A DNA stretch of 64,000 nt from Neotamlana sargassicola. Lineage in GTDB: Bacteria; Bacteroidota; Bacteroidia; Flavobacteriales; Flavobacteriaceae. The DNA is taken from NCBI RefSeq assembly GCF_020523965.1, contig NZ_JAJAPX010000001.1, positions 434,001 through 498,000 of the forward strand. Reading direction: 5' to 3'. Position 1 is the first letter of the stretch. Each line of letters begins with the position of its first letter. The notes under the pieces were generated by a model. That model saw only the letters and a program-made list of their open reading frames with translations. It was not told the origin of the DNA and ran no database searches. A program made the translations under genes and the position numbers. This document shows, piece after piece, positions 50,131 through 58,193 of this stretch.

Positions 50131-51318
50131 GTGACCGAAATAAACGTAAGAGAAAAATACAGAGAACTGATAAATGATATTGATTTCGACAAACTCGAAC
50201 TTCAATTAAAAACGCCTAATATTTTCCAAATTCTAGGTGTCGCAAGAACTGAAATCCGACATTCAAATTTTTTAGGCTGGTTGCTTGACCCAAATGGAAA
50301 TCACGGACTTGGGAAATTATTTTTGACCAAATTCTTACGTGGAATTTCGACTTCTGATGTAGCAACCGAACTTGATGAATTTGAAATTGAAGAGTTGAAC
50401 TTTAACAACGTAGAGATAAGAAGAGAATGGAAAAACATAGACCTACTATTGATTTTTGATTCTTTGGTAATTTGTATAGAAAACAAAATTGATAGTAAAG
50501 ACCATTCTAACCAACTTACGAAGTACAGAGAAATTGTAAATTCTAATTTTAAGTCTAAAAAGAAAGTTTTTGTCTATTTAACACCAATTGGTGAATTACC
50601 AACAGACCAAACGGAAAGGGAATATTATGCAAAATATTCCTATCAAGAAATTATAGAACAATCTGACAGAATATTAAAAATTCACGGAAACTCTTTAAAC
50701 AATGGAGTGAACCAATATATTTCGGACTATTTAACAACAATAAAACGAGAACTTATGAAAAACGATGAGTTAAACGAACTTGCAGATAAAATTTATAAAA
50801 ACCATCGTGAACTCATTGATTTTGTTTTTGAACATAAGTCAGATATCGCATCTGAACTTTATCCGATTTTTGTTAAAAAAATTGAGAATAGTGGTTGGAT
50901 AATGGGTTCAAAACATAAAGGCTACGCTCGATTTCTGACTTCAGAACTTGACAAAATAATTCCAAAAAAAGGAAAAGGGTGGCCTTTAAAAGAAAATTTC
51001 CTTTTTGAAATTGACTATTTCTGGAGCAAGAAAAAAATTGTTTTTAAAACTGTTGTTTCACCAGGCGACCCAGAAATTCACGATATTTTTCAGAAAGCAA
51101 TGAGTAACATTGAAGGAGCAAAAAAACCAAGAGGAAATAAATGGCTTGTTCATTTTATTCATACTTGGAAATTCGATGTTGAGGATTTTATCGGAGCAGA
51201 CGAAAGTGAAGTAATGAAAGTTTTGGACAAAGAATGGGATAAAGTACAAGAGATTGTCACCAAAGTAGAAACAGAATTATTAAAATATAAAACGGAATTA
51301 CAACAACATTTAGAATAA
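50131..51318 (+). CDS. PD-(D/E)XK nuclease superfamily protein (array gene 2)
   Basis: The 395-residue protein starts at a GTG (MTEINVREKYREL) 20 bp after element A. It has an N-terminal part with EIRHSNFLGWLLDP (41-54) and the nuclease core with D104 in NIDLLLIF and E117-x-K119 in CIENKID, the PD-(D/E)XK active-site set (PDDEXK_4, PF14281). The C-terminal half contains WPLKENFLFEIDYFW and conserved lysine-rich stretches. Nucleases of this family occur in restriction and anti-phage loci. As it lies alone in a cassette-like slot, a defence role is a reasonable inference but unproven. Confidence 0.8.
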   Translation: MTEINVREKYRELINDIDFDKLELQLKTPNIFQILGVARTEIRHSNFLGWLLDPNGNHGLGKLFLTKFLRGISTSDVATELDEFEIEELNFNNVEIRREWKNIDLLLIFDSLVICIENKIDSKDHSNQLTKYREIVNSNFKSKKKVFVYLTPIGELPTDQTEREYYAKYSYQEIIEQSDRILKIHGNSLNNGVNQYISDYLTTIKRELMKNDELNELADKIYKNHRELIDFVFEHKSDIASELYPIFVKKIENSGWIMGSKHKGYARFLTSELDKIIPKKGKGWPLKENFLFEIDYFWSKKKIVFKTVVSPGDPEIHDIFQKAMSNIEGAKKPRGNKWLVHFIHTWKFDVEDFIGADESEVMKVLDKEWDKVQEIVTKVETELLKYKTELQQHLE

Positions 51319-51324
51319 AAGCCA

Positions 51325-51456
51325 GTTGGCAACAATGGCTATAAGTAAGTACTTGTTCTTGCTTACTTCTGAAAATCTTCGCGGATTTTCAGTTTGGCGT
51401 GTACTTGCAAAGTTAATCGCTAAACCACACAACTACTCATAGTCTAACCGTTAGCT
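51325..51456 (+). repeat. Array element B: attC-like palindrome
   Basis: The 132-bp element has CTATAAGTA (51339-51347) pairing, with one mismatch, with TACTCATAG (51434-51442). The tip is a perfect 8-bp stem TGAAAATC/GATTTTCA (51370-51377 and 51384-51391) with the loop TTCGCG. At the right end CTAAC-C-GTTAG (51444-51454) precedes GTTAGCT (51450-51456), 11 bp from the next ATG. Bases 51332-51370 match element E with two differences in 39. Confidence 0.7.
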
Positions 51457-51466
51457 ATTATATAAA

Positions 51467-52162
51467 ATGATACGAAAAGAATTCGACATATCCCTTTATC
51501 ATATAATTTTTGAAGATTTACGAAAATACCAAAATCTAATTGAAACTTTCTTAAATACTCAGAAAAAAGAGCTTGAAGCAAACATCAATGAAGTTAATAT
51601 TAATGACAAAATGAATGATAGTGAAAAGTACGAGAAATATTTAGATTTAATTAGTACAGAGAGTTATCACAAATTTGAAAAATATCACGATATAGCTAGA
51701 CTATTTCCTCACAACTTTAGAGTTTCTTTTTTGACTCAAGTTATCTCTGTAATTGAAAGAGAATTAAAAAGATTATGTAATGATTTAGCAACCATAAAAA
51801 ACCAAACTTTTAAGGTTACTGATTTAAAAGGGAATAATGACTTTGTAAAATGTAAAGACTATTTAAAAAAAATCACAAATATTGATTTTAACTCAGTAAA
51901 TGCCGAATGGGAATATATATTACAATGTAAATCTCTTAGAAATAATTTAGTTCATTCAGGTAATATAATTAAAATGGATGACAAAAAATTAGTGAATTTT
52001 ATAAAAAACAATGACTCTTTTGACTGTGAATATGAAGAATTTATAGATAAAAAGCAAGACATAGTAACCTTCGTAATAGTTAACAGCAAACTAATTGACA
52101 AATTGATTAATAAATCTCAAAAGCTATTTGAAAATCTTTTAAACTTAAAATACAATAGCTAA
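51467..52162 (+). CDS. HEPN-motif orphan protein (array gene 3)
   Basis: The 231-residue soluble helical protein starts MIRKEFDISLYH, 10 bp after the right box of element B. The sequence SLRNNLVHSG contains R158-x4-H163, the RNase active-site motif of HEPN domains, on the C-terminal side of a helical region with WEYILQCK. HEPN proteins are RNases or RNA-binding units in toxin-antitoxin, abortive-infection and other defence systems. No matching MNT or antitoxin gene is adjacent, and the rest of the protein is not recognised. HEPN membership rests on this short motif and the helical context. Confidence 0.55.
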   Translation: MIRKEFDISLYHIIFEDLRKYQNLIETFLNTQKKELEANINEVNINDKMNDSEKYEKYLDLISTESYHKFEKYHDIARLFPHNFRVSFLTQVISVIERELKRLCNDLATIKNQTFKVTDLKGNNDFVKCKDYLKKITNIDFNSVNAEWEYILQCKSLRNNLVHSGNIIKMDDKKLVNFIKNNDSFDCEYEEFIDKKQDIVTFVIVNSKLIDKLINKSQKLFENLLNLKYNS

Positions 52163-52287
52163 CAAAGTATATAATTTATTGCTGGTTCTAACCTACTTAC
52201 GAAAATCCTTGCAGATTTTCTATTCGGTTTTTATTTGCTAAATTAAGTGCTTAAACAACGTAACTAACTCACACAAACACGTTAGGC
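52157..52287 (+). repeat. Array element C: attC-like palindrome
   Basis: The element starts inside the stop codon of gene 3 with AGCTAAC (52157-52163) and ends with GTTAGGC (52281-52287), 6 bp from the next ATG. The core CTAAC/GTTAG is perfectly complementary. The tip is a 7-bp stem GAAAATC/GATTTTC (52201-52207 and 52214-52220) with loop CTTGCA. GTTAGGC fits the integron right-box consensus GTTRRRY exactly. Bases 52221-52241 match element E over 21 bp. Confidence 0.72.
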
Positions 52288-52293
52288 ATAATT

Positions 52294-52866
52294 ATGAAAA
52301 AACGAACAATCATATTATCAATTTTACTCTTATTCCAATTTTTGGTTCATGGACAAGAATATACTGAATCAGAAGAATTCATATTGACTAAATATGACAC
52401 GTCTTTATTTGAAAAAATGTTTTCATCAAGCGAAGAGTTCAATGGAAACACTCAAATTTATATAACCGACAGTATAGGAAATAAACTTAAGGAAATTGAA
52501 GTTTTTATTGAAACTTACGAAAATGACTCAAAAGTTGAGGAGTTCATAACAACTGACTTTAAAAATATCAATAAAATAATTCGTGTAGTTATTAGCCAAT
52601 GTGCTTGTTATTGTGATACTTCAAAGTATTATTTTTTTGTAACTAACAACAAAAAACTAATTGAACTTCCAACAATAGAAGAAGAAGATTACGAGTTTGA
52701 AATGAAAACAATAGATTACGTTTTCAATGCTGAATCCGACACAATTGAGTTGACAGAATTTCAAGATGAAATGATAAAGGAGAATGATAACCCAACTTTC
52801 AAATTGAAATCAAAAAATGTTTTGAAAAAATACAAATGGAACGGAAACGAACTGAATGAAAAATAA
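52294..52866 (+). CDS. Orphan secreted protein (array gene 4)
   Basis: The 190-residue protein has a signal peptide (about 1-20, LVHGQ) and then a polar, acidic sequence (EYTESEEFILTKYDTSLFEK, with CACYCDT around residues 107-113 as a cysteine cluster). No transmembrane segment follows. I do not recognise the family. The gene begins 6 bp after the right box of element C. Confidence 0.6.
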   Translation: MKKRTIILSILLLFQFLVHGQEYTESEEFILTKYDTSLFEKMFSSSEEFNGNTQIYITDSIGNKLKEIEVFIETYENDSKVEEFITTDFKNINKIIRVVISQCACYCDTSKYYFFVTNNKKLIELPTIEEEDYEFEMKTIDYVFNAESDTIELTEFQDEMIKENDNPTFKLKSKNVLKKYKWNGNELNEK

Positions 52867-52870
52867 CTAT

Positions 52871-52975
52871 GTACAACAATGCATAAGTGCAATTAGGCCG
52901 ATTCGACTGCGTCCGAATCTACTAGGAATTGCTAATTTAACCCTTAACTAACGGTTATACCAGACCGTTGTGTAC
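52871..52975 (+). repeat. Array element D: divergent member of the family
   Basis: The central stem is GATTCG/CGAATC (52900-52905 and 52914-52919). An inner arm GCAATT/AATTGC (52889-52894 and 52927-52932) is perfect. The outer arm ACAAC pairs with GTTGT (52967-52971), and GTAC/GTAC ends are visible. TAACGGTTA occurs in the right half, as in the CTAAC-GTTAG block of element B. It is more divergent in sequence than B, C and E but keeps the plan. Confidence 0.55.
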
Positions 52976-52996
52976 AATAAAAAAAACGAACTAAAC

Positions 52997-53614
52997 ATGA
53001 AAAATTGGAAAATTTCAGAATCTGATTTTAAAGATAAATATTTAATCCCTACTGAAAAATCTATTTGGTTAACTGACCAAAACAAAGATGCAGATATTAA
53101 TCAACTAATTGACACAAAAAATTTAGGAATAATTAAAAGTATCCGATACGAAGATTTGAAAGAAATAGTTTTTATTGATACTGACTTTACGATTGATTTT
53201 AGATTTAAAGATGACAAAACCCCTGAAGAAATTCTTAAAGTAGACAAAATTGTATATTCAGAAATTAAATCTTATTTAAAAGCCCAGCTAAAACGAATTG
53301 AAATAAAAGATTATTCAATCTTTAAACAAATTCTTCCTCAACTCATAACTCTTGGGATTTCTGGAATTCTTATTGTTGTGACTTATATATCTGCTATGCA
53401 AATAGAAAAAGGGGAAAGTATAAGAATTGCTGGAAGAAGAGCTTGGTTAAAACAAATAATAGTTTGGATTGCAGAAGCCTTAGGAACAATAGGAACACTA
53501 ATAGTAGGAACATTAATAATATCATCATTGATCTATTTTATAATTAGAAAATCACAAAATCCAAAAAGAGGAGAGATATTTAAAATGACAAAATCACCTC
53601 GATTGACAATATAA
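52997..53614 (+). CDS. Orphan membrane protein (array gene 5)
   Basis: From the ATG at 52997 (MKNWKISESDFKDKYLIPTE) the protein is 205 residues. A GTG 27 bp upstream lies inside element D and is rejected. The N-terminal 110 residues are polar and soluble-looking. Two membrane helices follow (about residues 120-140, LPQLITLGISGILIVVTYI, and 158-190, IVWIAEALGTIGTLIVG). The tail is basic. Family not recognised. The two late helices suggest a membrane-anchored sensor or effector. Confidence 0.55.
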   Translation: MKNWKISESDFKDKYLIPTEKSIWLTDQNKDADINQLIDTKNLGIIKSIRYEDLKEIVFIDTDFTIDFRFKDDKTPEEILKVDKIVYSEIKSYLKAQLKRIEIKDYSIFKQILPQLITLGISGILIVVTYISAMQIEKGESIRIAGRRAWLKQIIVWIAEALGTIGTLIVGTLIISSLIYFIIRKSQNPKRGEIFKMTKSPRLTI

Positions 53615-53628
53615 AAATACTGTGGCCC

Positions 53629-53735
53629 ACAATGGCTATAAGTAATTGCTTGTTCTTGCTTACTTCTAAAAATGCTTACGGATTTATATTCGGTTTTTAT
53701 TTGCTAATTTGTTACTAAAATCACTCGAAAAATCC
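53629..53735 (+). repeat. Array element E: truncated hybrid of B and C
   Basis: The left part (53629-53667) differs from element B (51332-51370) by only two bases in 39. The middle part (53687-53707) is identical over 21 bp to element C (52221-52241). The tip stem is degenerate (AAAAATGCTTACGGATTTAT) and no right box is present before the next gene. It appears to be a decayed last element. Confidence 0.65.
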
Positions 53736-53788
53736 ACTAAAATACGACAATATTATACCCATTAAAAAAGCCAGATTTAAAAGTAAAA

Positions 53789-54283
53789 ATGGACAAAAAC
53801 CTGAAACAAATTAAAACCCAAATTTACGATGCATGTGCACTAAACATTTCGAATTTTAAAATAGAAAAAGAGGGTAAAGCTTATCAAGCATGTCGGTTTG
53901 AACTTAACGGACTAAAAGTTTTAAGTAGAACTGCTAAAATAACACCTAATAAAGTTGGGCAATTTGTAACCTTCTGGAAAAGAAACAAAAGCGGAATTAT
54001 TGAACCTTTTAATGTTAACGACAATATTGATTTTTACATTGTAAATGTAAGCGCTAACAGTAGTTTTGGGCAGTTTGTTTTTCCTAAGTCTGTGCTTATT
54101 AATAAAGGCATTATCTCAACCAAAAACAGAGAAGGCAAACGAGGGTTTCGCGTTTATCCAACATGGGATATCCCGAAAAGTAAACAAGCAGAACGCACAC
54201 AAAAATGGCAATCGAACTATTTTTTCGAAATAAATAATACTACTAACTTTAAACAGGTAACAGAATTATACCAAGCTAAATAA
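53789..54283 (+). CDS. MepB-family protein (array gene 6)
   Basis: The 164-residue protein matches the MepB-like family (PF08877): YQACRFELNGLKVLSRTAKIT, VGQFVTFWKRNKSG, SFGQFVFPKSVL, and GKRGFRVYPTW near the end. In Staphylococcus MepB lies next to the MepA multidrug pump and regulator; its function is not established. It follows the truncated element E and may be at the right edge of the array. Confidence 0.75.
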   Translation: MDKNLKQIKTQIYDACALNISNFKIEKEGKAYQACRFELNGLKVLSRTAKITPNKVGQFVTFWKRNKSGIIEPFNVNDNIDFYIVNVSANSSFGQFVFPKSVLINKGIISTKNREGKRGFRVYPTWDIPKSKQAERTQKWQSNYFFEINNTTNFKQVTELYQAK

Positions 54284-54535
54284 AACGAAAAACTACAAAA
54301 TACAACTTCAAGTTTTAGGCTTCTTCTCAATCAAAATTTTTTAAAGTAAAAACTTAGCAAATTAAGACCACAATCAATAGTAAAAACAATAGTTCTTCTA
54401 TCCATTTTTAGTATATTTAGCTCTGGCCAACAACAAAAATGTTTTGAACAAAAATCATCGTATTTTAATTTTAAAGCAACTGTGTTGAGATTATTTTCAA
54501 TAAAAAACAAAGCGCTAAATAAGAAAATCCAAAAA
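54284..54535. other. Intergenic region upstream of the YHYH lipoprotein gene
   Basis: About 250 bp without a gene. A TATATTTA element near 54411-54418 could be a weak promoter. The antisense ORF across the next gene start is not supported. Confidence 0.35.
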
Positions 54536-55720
54536 ATGAAAAACATCATAATTGCAATAATAAGTTTGGTATTATTAATTTCTTGCAAATCAAATCAAGA
54601 AAAAAATAAGCCACAACAACCTAATGGCCCTAAACCATCTTCGTCGCAATTAATATTAGAAATGGATAGTGATAACGACGGAAAAATATCTAAAACTGAA
54701 GCCAAAGGCCCACTCGCAAACGATTTTAAAAATATAGATAGTAACAACGACGGTGTTTTAACTTTAGAAGAACTTAACCATGCCGAAAAAAATCACAACC
54801 ACAAACCACCACAACAAGAAAACACCTCTAAAAATTTATCGAACAACATTGATAGTTCGGTAAAAGTAATTCCTGTAAATAAAGATTATTTTATTGCAGA
54901 AAATATTATTGATGGTATACAAACTAAAACGATAGAATTAAGTGGCGTAGAAACCCTTTGCTATGTAATAACAACCCATTCGCAAGCCACAGAACACACT
55001 ATGGGACCTTGGTGCCCAAAGCATATAGACGATGGTATAGAAAAAGCTGGAATTTGGTTTAAAGATGACAAAGTTTATGATGTTTCGGGACATTTTATTG
55101 CAAATCTAGACGAATTTTATAGTGACAACCAATGGAAACTATATCGTGAAGATGGAACCATAAATGTTACCAACACCGAAGAAGGTTGTTTGGCAGCAGC
55201 AAAACCCGATGTAGAAGAAAAGTATAATAATTATTGCGTGGAATGCTTACCCGAATATTTTAAAGATCAAGTCACCACTTTTGTAATTCCAGCAACCCCA
55301 ACATACTTAAAAACCACTCAAAGTTTTGGAAGAGGCGGTATAGGCATTGCTTTTAACGGTGTAAATTACGACCCGCCGGCGCCAACTCATGCCATATTAG
55401 CCGCACACACCATTGCTCCTTTAGATGATCATGGTGGGCACGTAAATCCGCATGGAGGTTATCACTATCACGCTGCCACAGGATCGACTAAAGAAATTGC
55501 TCAAAACGACGCACATGCACCTCTAATTGGGTATGCTATCGATGGCTTTGGCATATATGGGCTTTTAGATAAAAATGGAAACAAACCTACCGATTTAGAT
55601 GAATGTGGCGGGCATTTCGACGAAATCCGAGGTTATCATTATCATGCCGGAGAACCAGGTGAAAATCAAATTTTAAAATGTTTACATGGTTTACCGGGTT
55701 ACACAGAGGTAAAAGAGTAA
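54536..55720 (+). CDS. EF-hand and YHYH-domain lipoprotein
   Basis: From the ATG at 54536 (MKNIIIAIISLVLLISC) the protein is 394 residues. The lipobox is LISC (cysteine 17). Two EF-hands follow: DSDNDGKISKTEA and DSNNDGVLTLEEL (about residues 42-75). The C-terminal part is a YHYH domain with GGYHYHAATG, YAIDGFGIYG and RGYHYHAG; these histidine pairs suggest a metal site. A calcium-dependent role of the EF-hands is inferred. YHYH proteins are secreted, with unknown function. It is followed after 10 bp by a small membrane gene. Confidence 0.85.
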   Translation: MKNIIIAIISLVLLISCKSNQEKNKPQQPNGPKPSSSQLILEMDSDNDGKISKTEAKGPLANDFKNIDSNNDGVLTLEELNHAEKNHNHKPPQQENTSKNLSNNIDSSVKVIPVNKDYFIAENIIDGIQTKTIELSGVETLCYVITTHSQATEHTMGPWCPKHIDDGIEKAGIWFKDDKVYDVSGHFIANLDEFYSDNQWKLYREDGTINVTNTEEGCLAAAKPDVEEKYNNYCVECLPEYFKDQVTTFVIPATPTYLKTTQSFGRGGIGIAFNGVNYDPPAPTHAILAAHTIAPLDDHGGHVNPHGGYHYHAATGSTKEIAQNDAHAPLIGYAIDGFGIYGLLDKNGNKPTDLDECGGHFDEIRGYHYHAGEPGENQILKCLHGLPGYTEVKE

Positions 55721-55730
55721 AATAAGTATT

Positions 55731-56183
55731 TTGAACAGACTATTTAAAAAACCTCATCTTGCTTTTCTATGTGCTATTCCTGTAATTATGCTAATTGGCA
55801 TTTTAAGTAATGGCTCTGCAGATTTTAATATTCATGCCACATATTTTATAATAGACCATCTGTATTTAGCTATCACAATTTCAATCGTTTTTATAATTAT
55901 AGCAGCTACTTATTGGCTTGTGCAAAAATTAAAATTATCGAAATCGCTAAACAAAATTCACATAATACTCACTTTTGGTGGCATTTGCACAGCGTGGATA
56001 TTATCGAAATTACATAAAGTCACAAATACCGAACATAGCTTTAACGATAACATAACCATAATTGCTTTACTTTTTGTTTTACTCACCCTATTCGCACAAT
56101 TAATTTTCCTAGTTAATATCATTTACGGAATCATTAATAAAAAAAAAAGTAAATACATTTTAAAAAACGATTTCAGAATTTAG
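55731..56183 (+). CDS. Small membrane protein resembling part of cytochrome oxidase subunit I
   Basis: The 150-residue protein begins at a TTG (MNRLFKKPHLAF) 10 bp after the YHYH gene and has about four membrane helices (12-30, 40-62, 75-95, 105-135). The segment NIHATYFIIDHLYLAI resembles the helix of haem-copper oxidase subunit I that reads HDTYFVxAHFHYV, keeping the TYF and a histidine at the right spacing. It is too short to be a complete oxidase. It could be a small accessory family known in flavobacteria. Co-transcription with the YHYH gene is likely. Confidence 0.55.
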   Translation: MNRLFKKPHLAFLCAIPVIMLIGILSNGSADFNIHATYFIIDHLYLAITISIVFIIIAATYWLVQKLKLSKSLNKIHIILTFGGICTAWILSKLHKVTNTEHSFNDNITIIALLFVLLTLFAQLIFLVNIIYGIINKKKSKYILKNDFRI

Positions 56184-56317
56184 TATTAATTTTTCGCTTA
56201 ACGCCACACGATTAAAACACAGTTATTTCGTACAATTTTATTATATTTACTAGAGTTTAGTATTTTATTTTAACCTATAAATATAAGCCCGAAGCTATTT
56301 TGCTGAACTTAAAACAA

Positions 56318-56671
56318 ATGAAATATTTAATTGTACCAATACTTTTGTTTACGGTTTTAAATTTAAGGGCTCAAAATTTTGATGTTCCACCTAACTTTAC
56401 ACCCGGAAAATGCTACGCCAAATGCTTTCATTATGAAAAGAAACTGGAATGGAAAGAAGTAAATTGTAAAGATTTAGAAAATAAGAAACTAACCAAAAAA
56501 GATCTTTTAGCTCGGGAACAACAAAAGCTAAAAATGGAAAAATATCAAGAAAAATTAATTACACTTGGTTACAATGTCGACATTACAGGAATTCCAGACA
56601 ATAAAACTATAATTGCACACCATAAATACTTGAAAGTAAAAAAGAAGAAAACTAAACGAAAAAGCATTTAA
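56318..56671 (+). CDS. Small secreted protein, possibly peptidoglycan-binding-like
   Basis: From the ATG at 56318 (MKYLIVPILLFTVLNLRAQ) the protein is 117 residues with a signal peptide. Mature part: CYAKCFHYEKKLEWKEVNCKDLE, then QEKLITLGYNVDITGIPDNKT. The segment LITLGYNVDITGIPDNKTI resembles a peptidoglycan-binding domain core (LxxLGY-DxTGxxDxxT). The C-terminus is very basic (KVKKKKTKRK). Function unknown. Confidence 0.6.
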   Translation: MKYLIVPILLFTVLNLRAQNFDVPPNFTPGKCYAKCFHYEKKLEWKEVNCKDLENKKLTKKDLLAREQQKLKMEKYQEKLITLGYNVDITGIPDNKTIIAHHKYLKVKKKKTKRKSI

Positions 56672-56686
56672 CGTAAATAAAACAAT

Positions 56687-57037
56687 ATGATTTTTAAATT
56701 TTTAAATAATTATTACGTCTTAATTTTTAGAATTTTATTAGTTGTAATTTTAATCTTTAAAATTTCAAATTGGTTCGTTGCATATTCAGCTGAAACTAAT
56801 CGCACCATTAATACTATCATGTTTTGTTTAATAGGCATTGTATTTTTGGCTTATTCATGGTCTGTAAATAAAATAATAATTAAACTAACGCTACTAATTT
56901 GCGGTATATTTTTAATAGCAATGAACTTTATTCCTAATTTTGAAATGAAGTCAATTATTGGAATTACCTGTTTATTACTTCCGTTAATTTTAGAAAAATT
57001 ATTTCCAGAAGAACACCAAAATCTTTATACTAAATAA
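56687..57037 (+). CDS. Small four-helix membrane protein
   Basis: The 116-residue protein is nearly all hydrophobic, with four predicted membrane segments (about 8-26, 42-60, 63-82, 87-106). It starts 15 bp after the previous gene. No conserved motif was recognised; it is probably co-transcribed with the preceding secreted protein. Confidence 0.6.
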   Translation: MIFKFLNNYYVLIFRILLVVILIFKISNWFVAYSAETNRTINTIMFCLIGIVFLAYSWSVNKIIIKLTLLICGIFLIAMNFIPNFEMKSIIGITCLLLPLILEKLFPEEHQNLYTK

Positions 57038-57086
57038 ACTCTAAAACAGTAACTACCAAGCTAGACCTAAGTAAAACTTAACCTTT

Positions 57087-57434
57087 ATGCAAAAAACCTG
57101 TTTAGAATGCAACGAAAAGCTCATTGGCCGAAGCGATAAAAAATTTTGCAGTGACTACTGTCGTAACGCATACAACAACAATATAAATAAAGACAGTAAA
57201 AACTTAATTCGAAACATTAACAACCGCTTACGCAAAAATTGGCGCATTTTAGAAACAGCAAACACCTCCGGAAAAACTAAAACCACCAGAAAAAAACTTA
57301 CCCAAGAAGGTTTCGACTTTAATTATTTTACCAGTATTTACACCACTAAAGAAGGTAGTATTTATTATTTTGTTTACGACCAAGGTTATTTAGAATTAGA
57401 AAATGAGTACTTTTTACTGGTTAAGCGCGAATAA
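57087..57434 (+). CDS. Small zinc-ribbon protein
   Basis: The 115-residue protein opens with a zinc ribbon: C5, C8, then C21 and C25 (CLECNEKL and KFCSDYCRNAY). The rest is a basic helical segment (NRLRKNWRILETANTSGKTK) and a conserved-looking end (FTSIYTTKEGSIYYFVYDQGY). Such zinc-ribbon proteins are often DNA- or RNA-associated; I cannot say more. It lies between membrane-protein genes on the same strand. Confidence 0.7.
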   Translation: MQKTCLECNEKLIGRSDKKFCSDYCRNAYNNNINKDSKNLIRNINNRLRKNWRILETANTSGKTKTTRKKLTQEGFDFNYFTSIYTTKEGSIYYFVYDQGYLELENEYFLLVKRE

Positions 57435-57460
57435 GGTAACGTGACATATAAACCTAAAAC

Positions 57461-58129
57461 ATGGCCGAAATTACAATCATTATCATTTTTTTTATTATCA
57501 CCGTTGCAACAATAATTGCATCTACTTATTTTAATTCTAAAAACACGGTATTGCGAAAATTAAAAACATATACGCCAAAATCGTCAACACAATTTAAAAC
57601 GAACCAACCAACAAAAATATCGGGAACTGTTTTACAAGTTAGCAAACCTTTTATCGCACCATACACTAAACGACCGTGTATTGCTTACGTTTTTGAAGTT
57701 AAACAACGCGTAAGTAATGGTAAACACACCCGATGGAGAACCTTAATAAAAAAAGAAGACATTCAAGATTTTTTTATTGAAGCTAAAGGCGAACAAATTA
57801 TGGTAAAGCCTACAAAAAACAATTATCTATTGTACATGGAACAGGACCATAAAGTACAATCGGGCGTTTTTAATAAACCTGACCAAAATTTTGAGGGCGT
57901 TTTAAAAGCATTAGGTGTAGAAAACAAAAATTGGTTTGGCATTAACAAGAGTTTAAAATATACAGAGCGCATCATAGAAATAGGAGAAACTATAACTGTT
58001 GGTGGCATCTCGAAATTAAAATCGTTAAGCGAACCTATTGAAGGTTACAATTATTCAAAAATTTCAACTTTAGAAAGCAGCGAAACACACAAACTAATTA
58101 TTACAGACTCTCCAAAAGCAAGAGCATAA
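57461..58129 (+). CDS. GIDE-domain membrane protein
   Basis: The 222-residue protein has an N-terminal membrane helix (about 1-22, TIIIIFFIITVATIIAS) and then a GIDE (MULAN-like, E3 ubiquitin ligase-related) domain (KISGTVLQVSKPFIAPYTKRPC and WRTLIKKEDIQDFFIEAKGE). The RING finger of eukaryotic MULAN is absent, as usual in bacteria. It is followed by a terminator. Function in bacteria is unknown. Confidence 0.72.
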   Translation: MAEITIIIIFFIITVATIIASTYFNSKNTVLRKLKTYTPKSSTQFKTNQPTKISGTVLQVSKPFIAPYTKRPCIAYVFEVKQRVSNGKHTRWRTLIKKEDIQDFFIEAKGEQIMVKPTKNNYLLYMEQDHKVQSGVFNKPDQNFEGVLKALGVENKNWFGINKSLKYTERIIEIGETITVGGISKLKSLSEPIEGYNYSKISTLESSETHKLIITDSPKARA

Positions 58130-58132
58130 AAA

Positions 58133-58171
58133 AAGTTGAATTAAAAGTTTATCAGGCTTTCAATTCAACTT
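58133..58171 (+). terminator. Terminator after the GIDE gene
   Basis: AAGTTGAATT (58133-58142) and AATTCAACTT (58162-58171) pair across a 19-nt loop. It lies between convergent genes. Confidence 0.7.
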
Positions 58172-58193
58172 ATTACAATGTTTTAAAACTACT

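Noticed and set aside
50008-50205. Minus-strand ORF of 65 residues over element A
   Set aside because: It lies across the palindromic element and the start of the nuclease gene; low-complexity composition and no start context.
52970-52996. GTG start for array gene 5
   Set aside because: The GTG lies inside palindromic element D; the ATG at 52997 gives a cleaner protein and separates gene and element.
49213-53790. Prophage or transposon as explanation of the orphan region
   Set aside because: No phage structural genes, transposase, integrase, tRNA target or target-site duplication was visible.
54331-54588. Antisense 85-residue ORF with a hydrophobic N-terminus
   Set aside because: It overlaps the start and signal peptide of the YHYH lipoprotein gene on the other strand; its hydrophobic part is only the reverse complement of that signal peptide.
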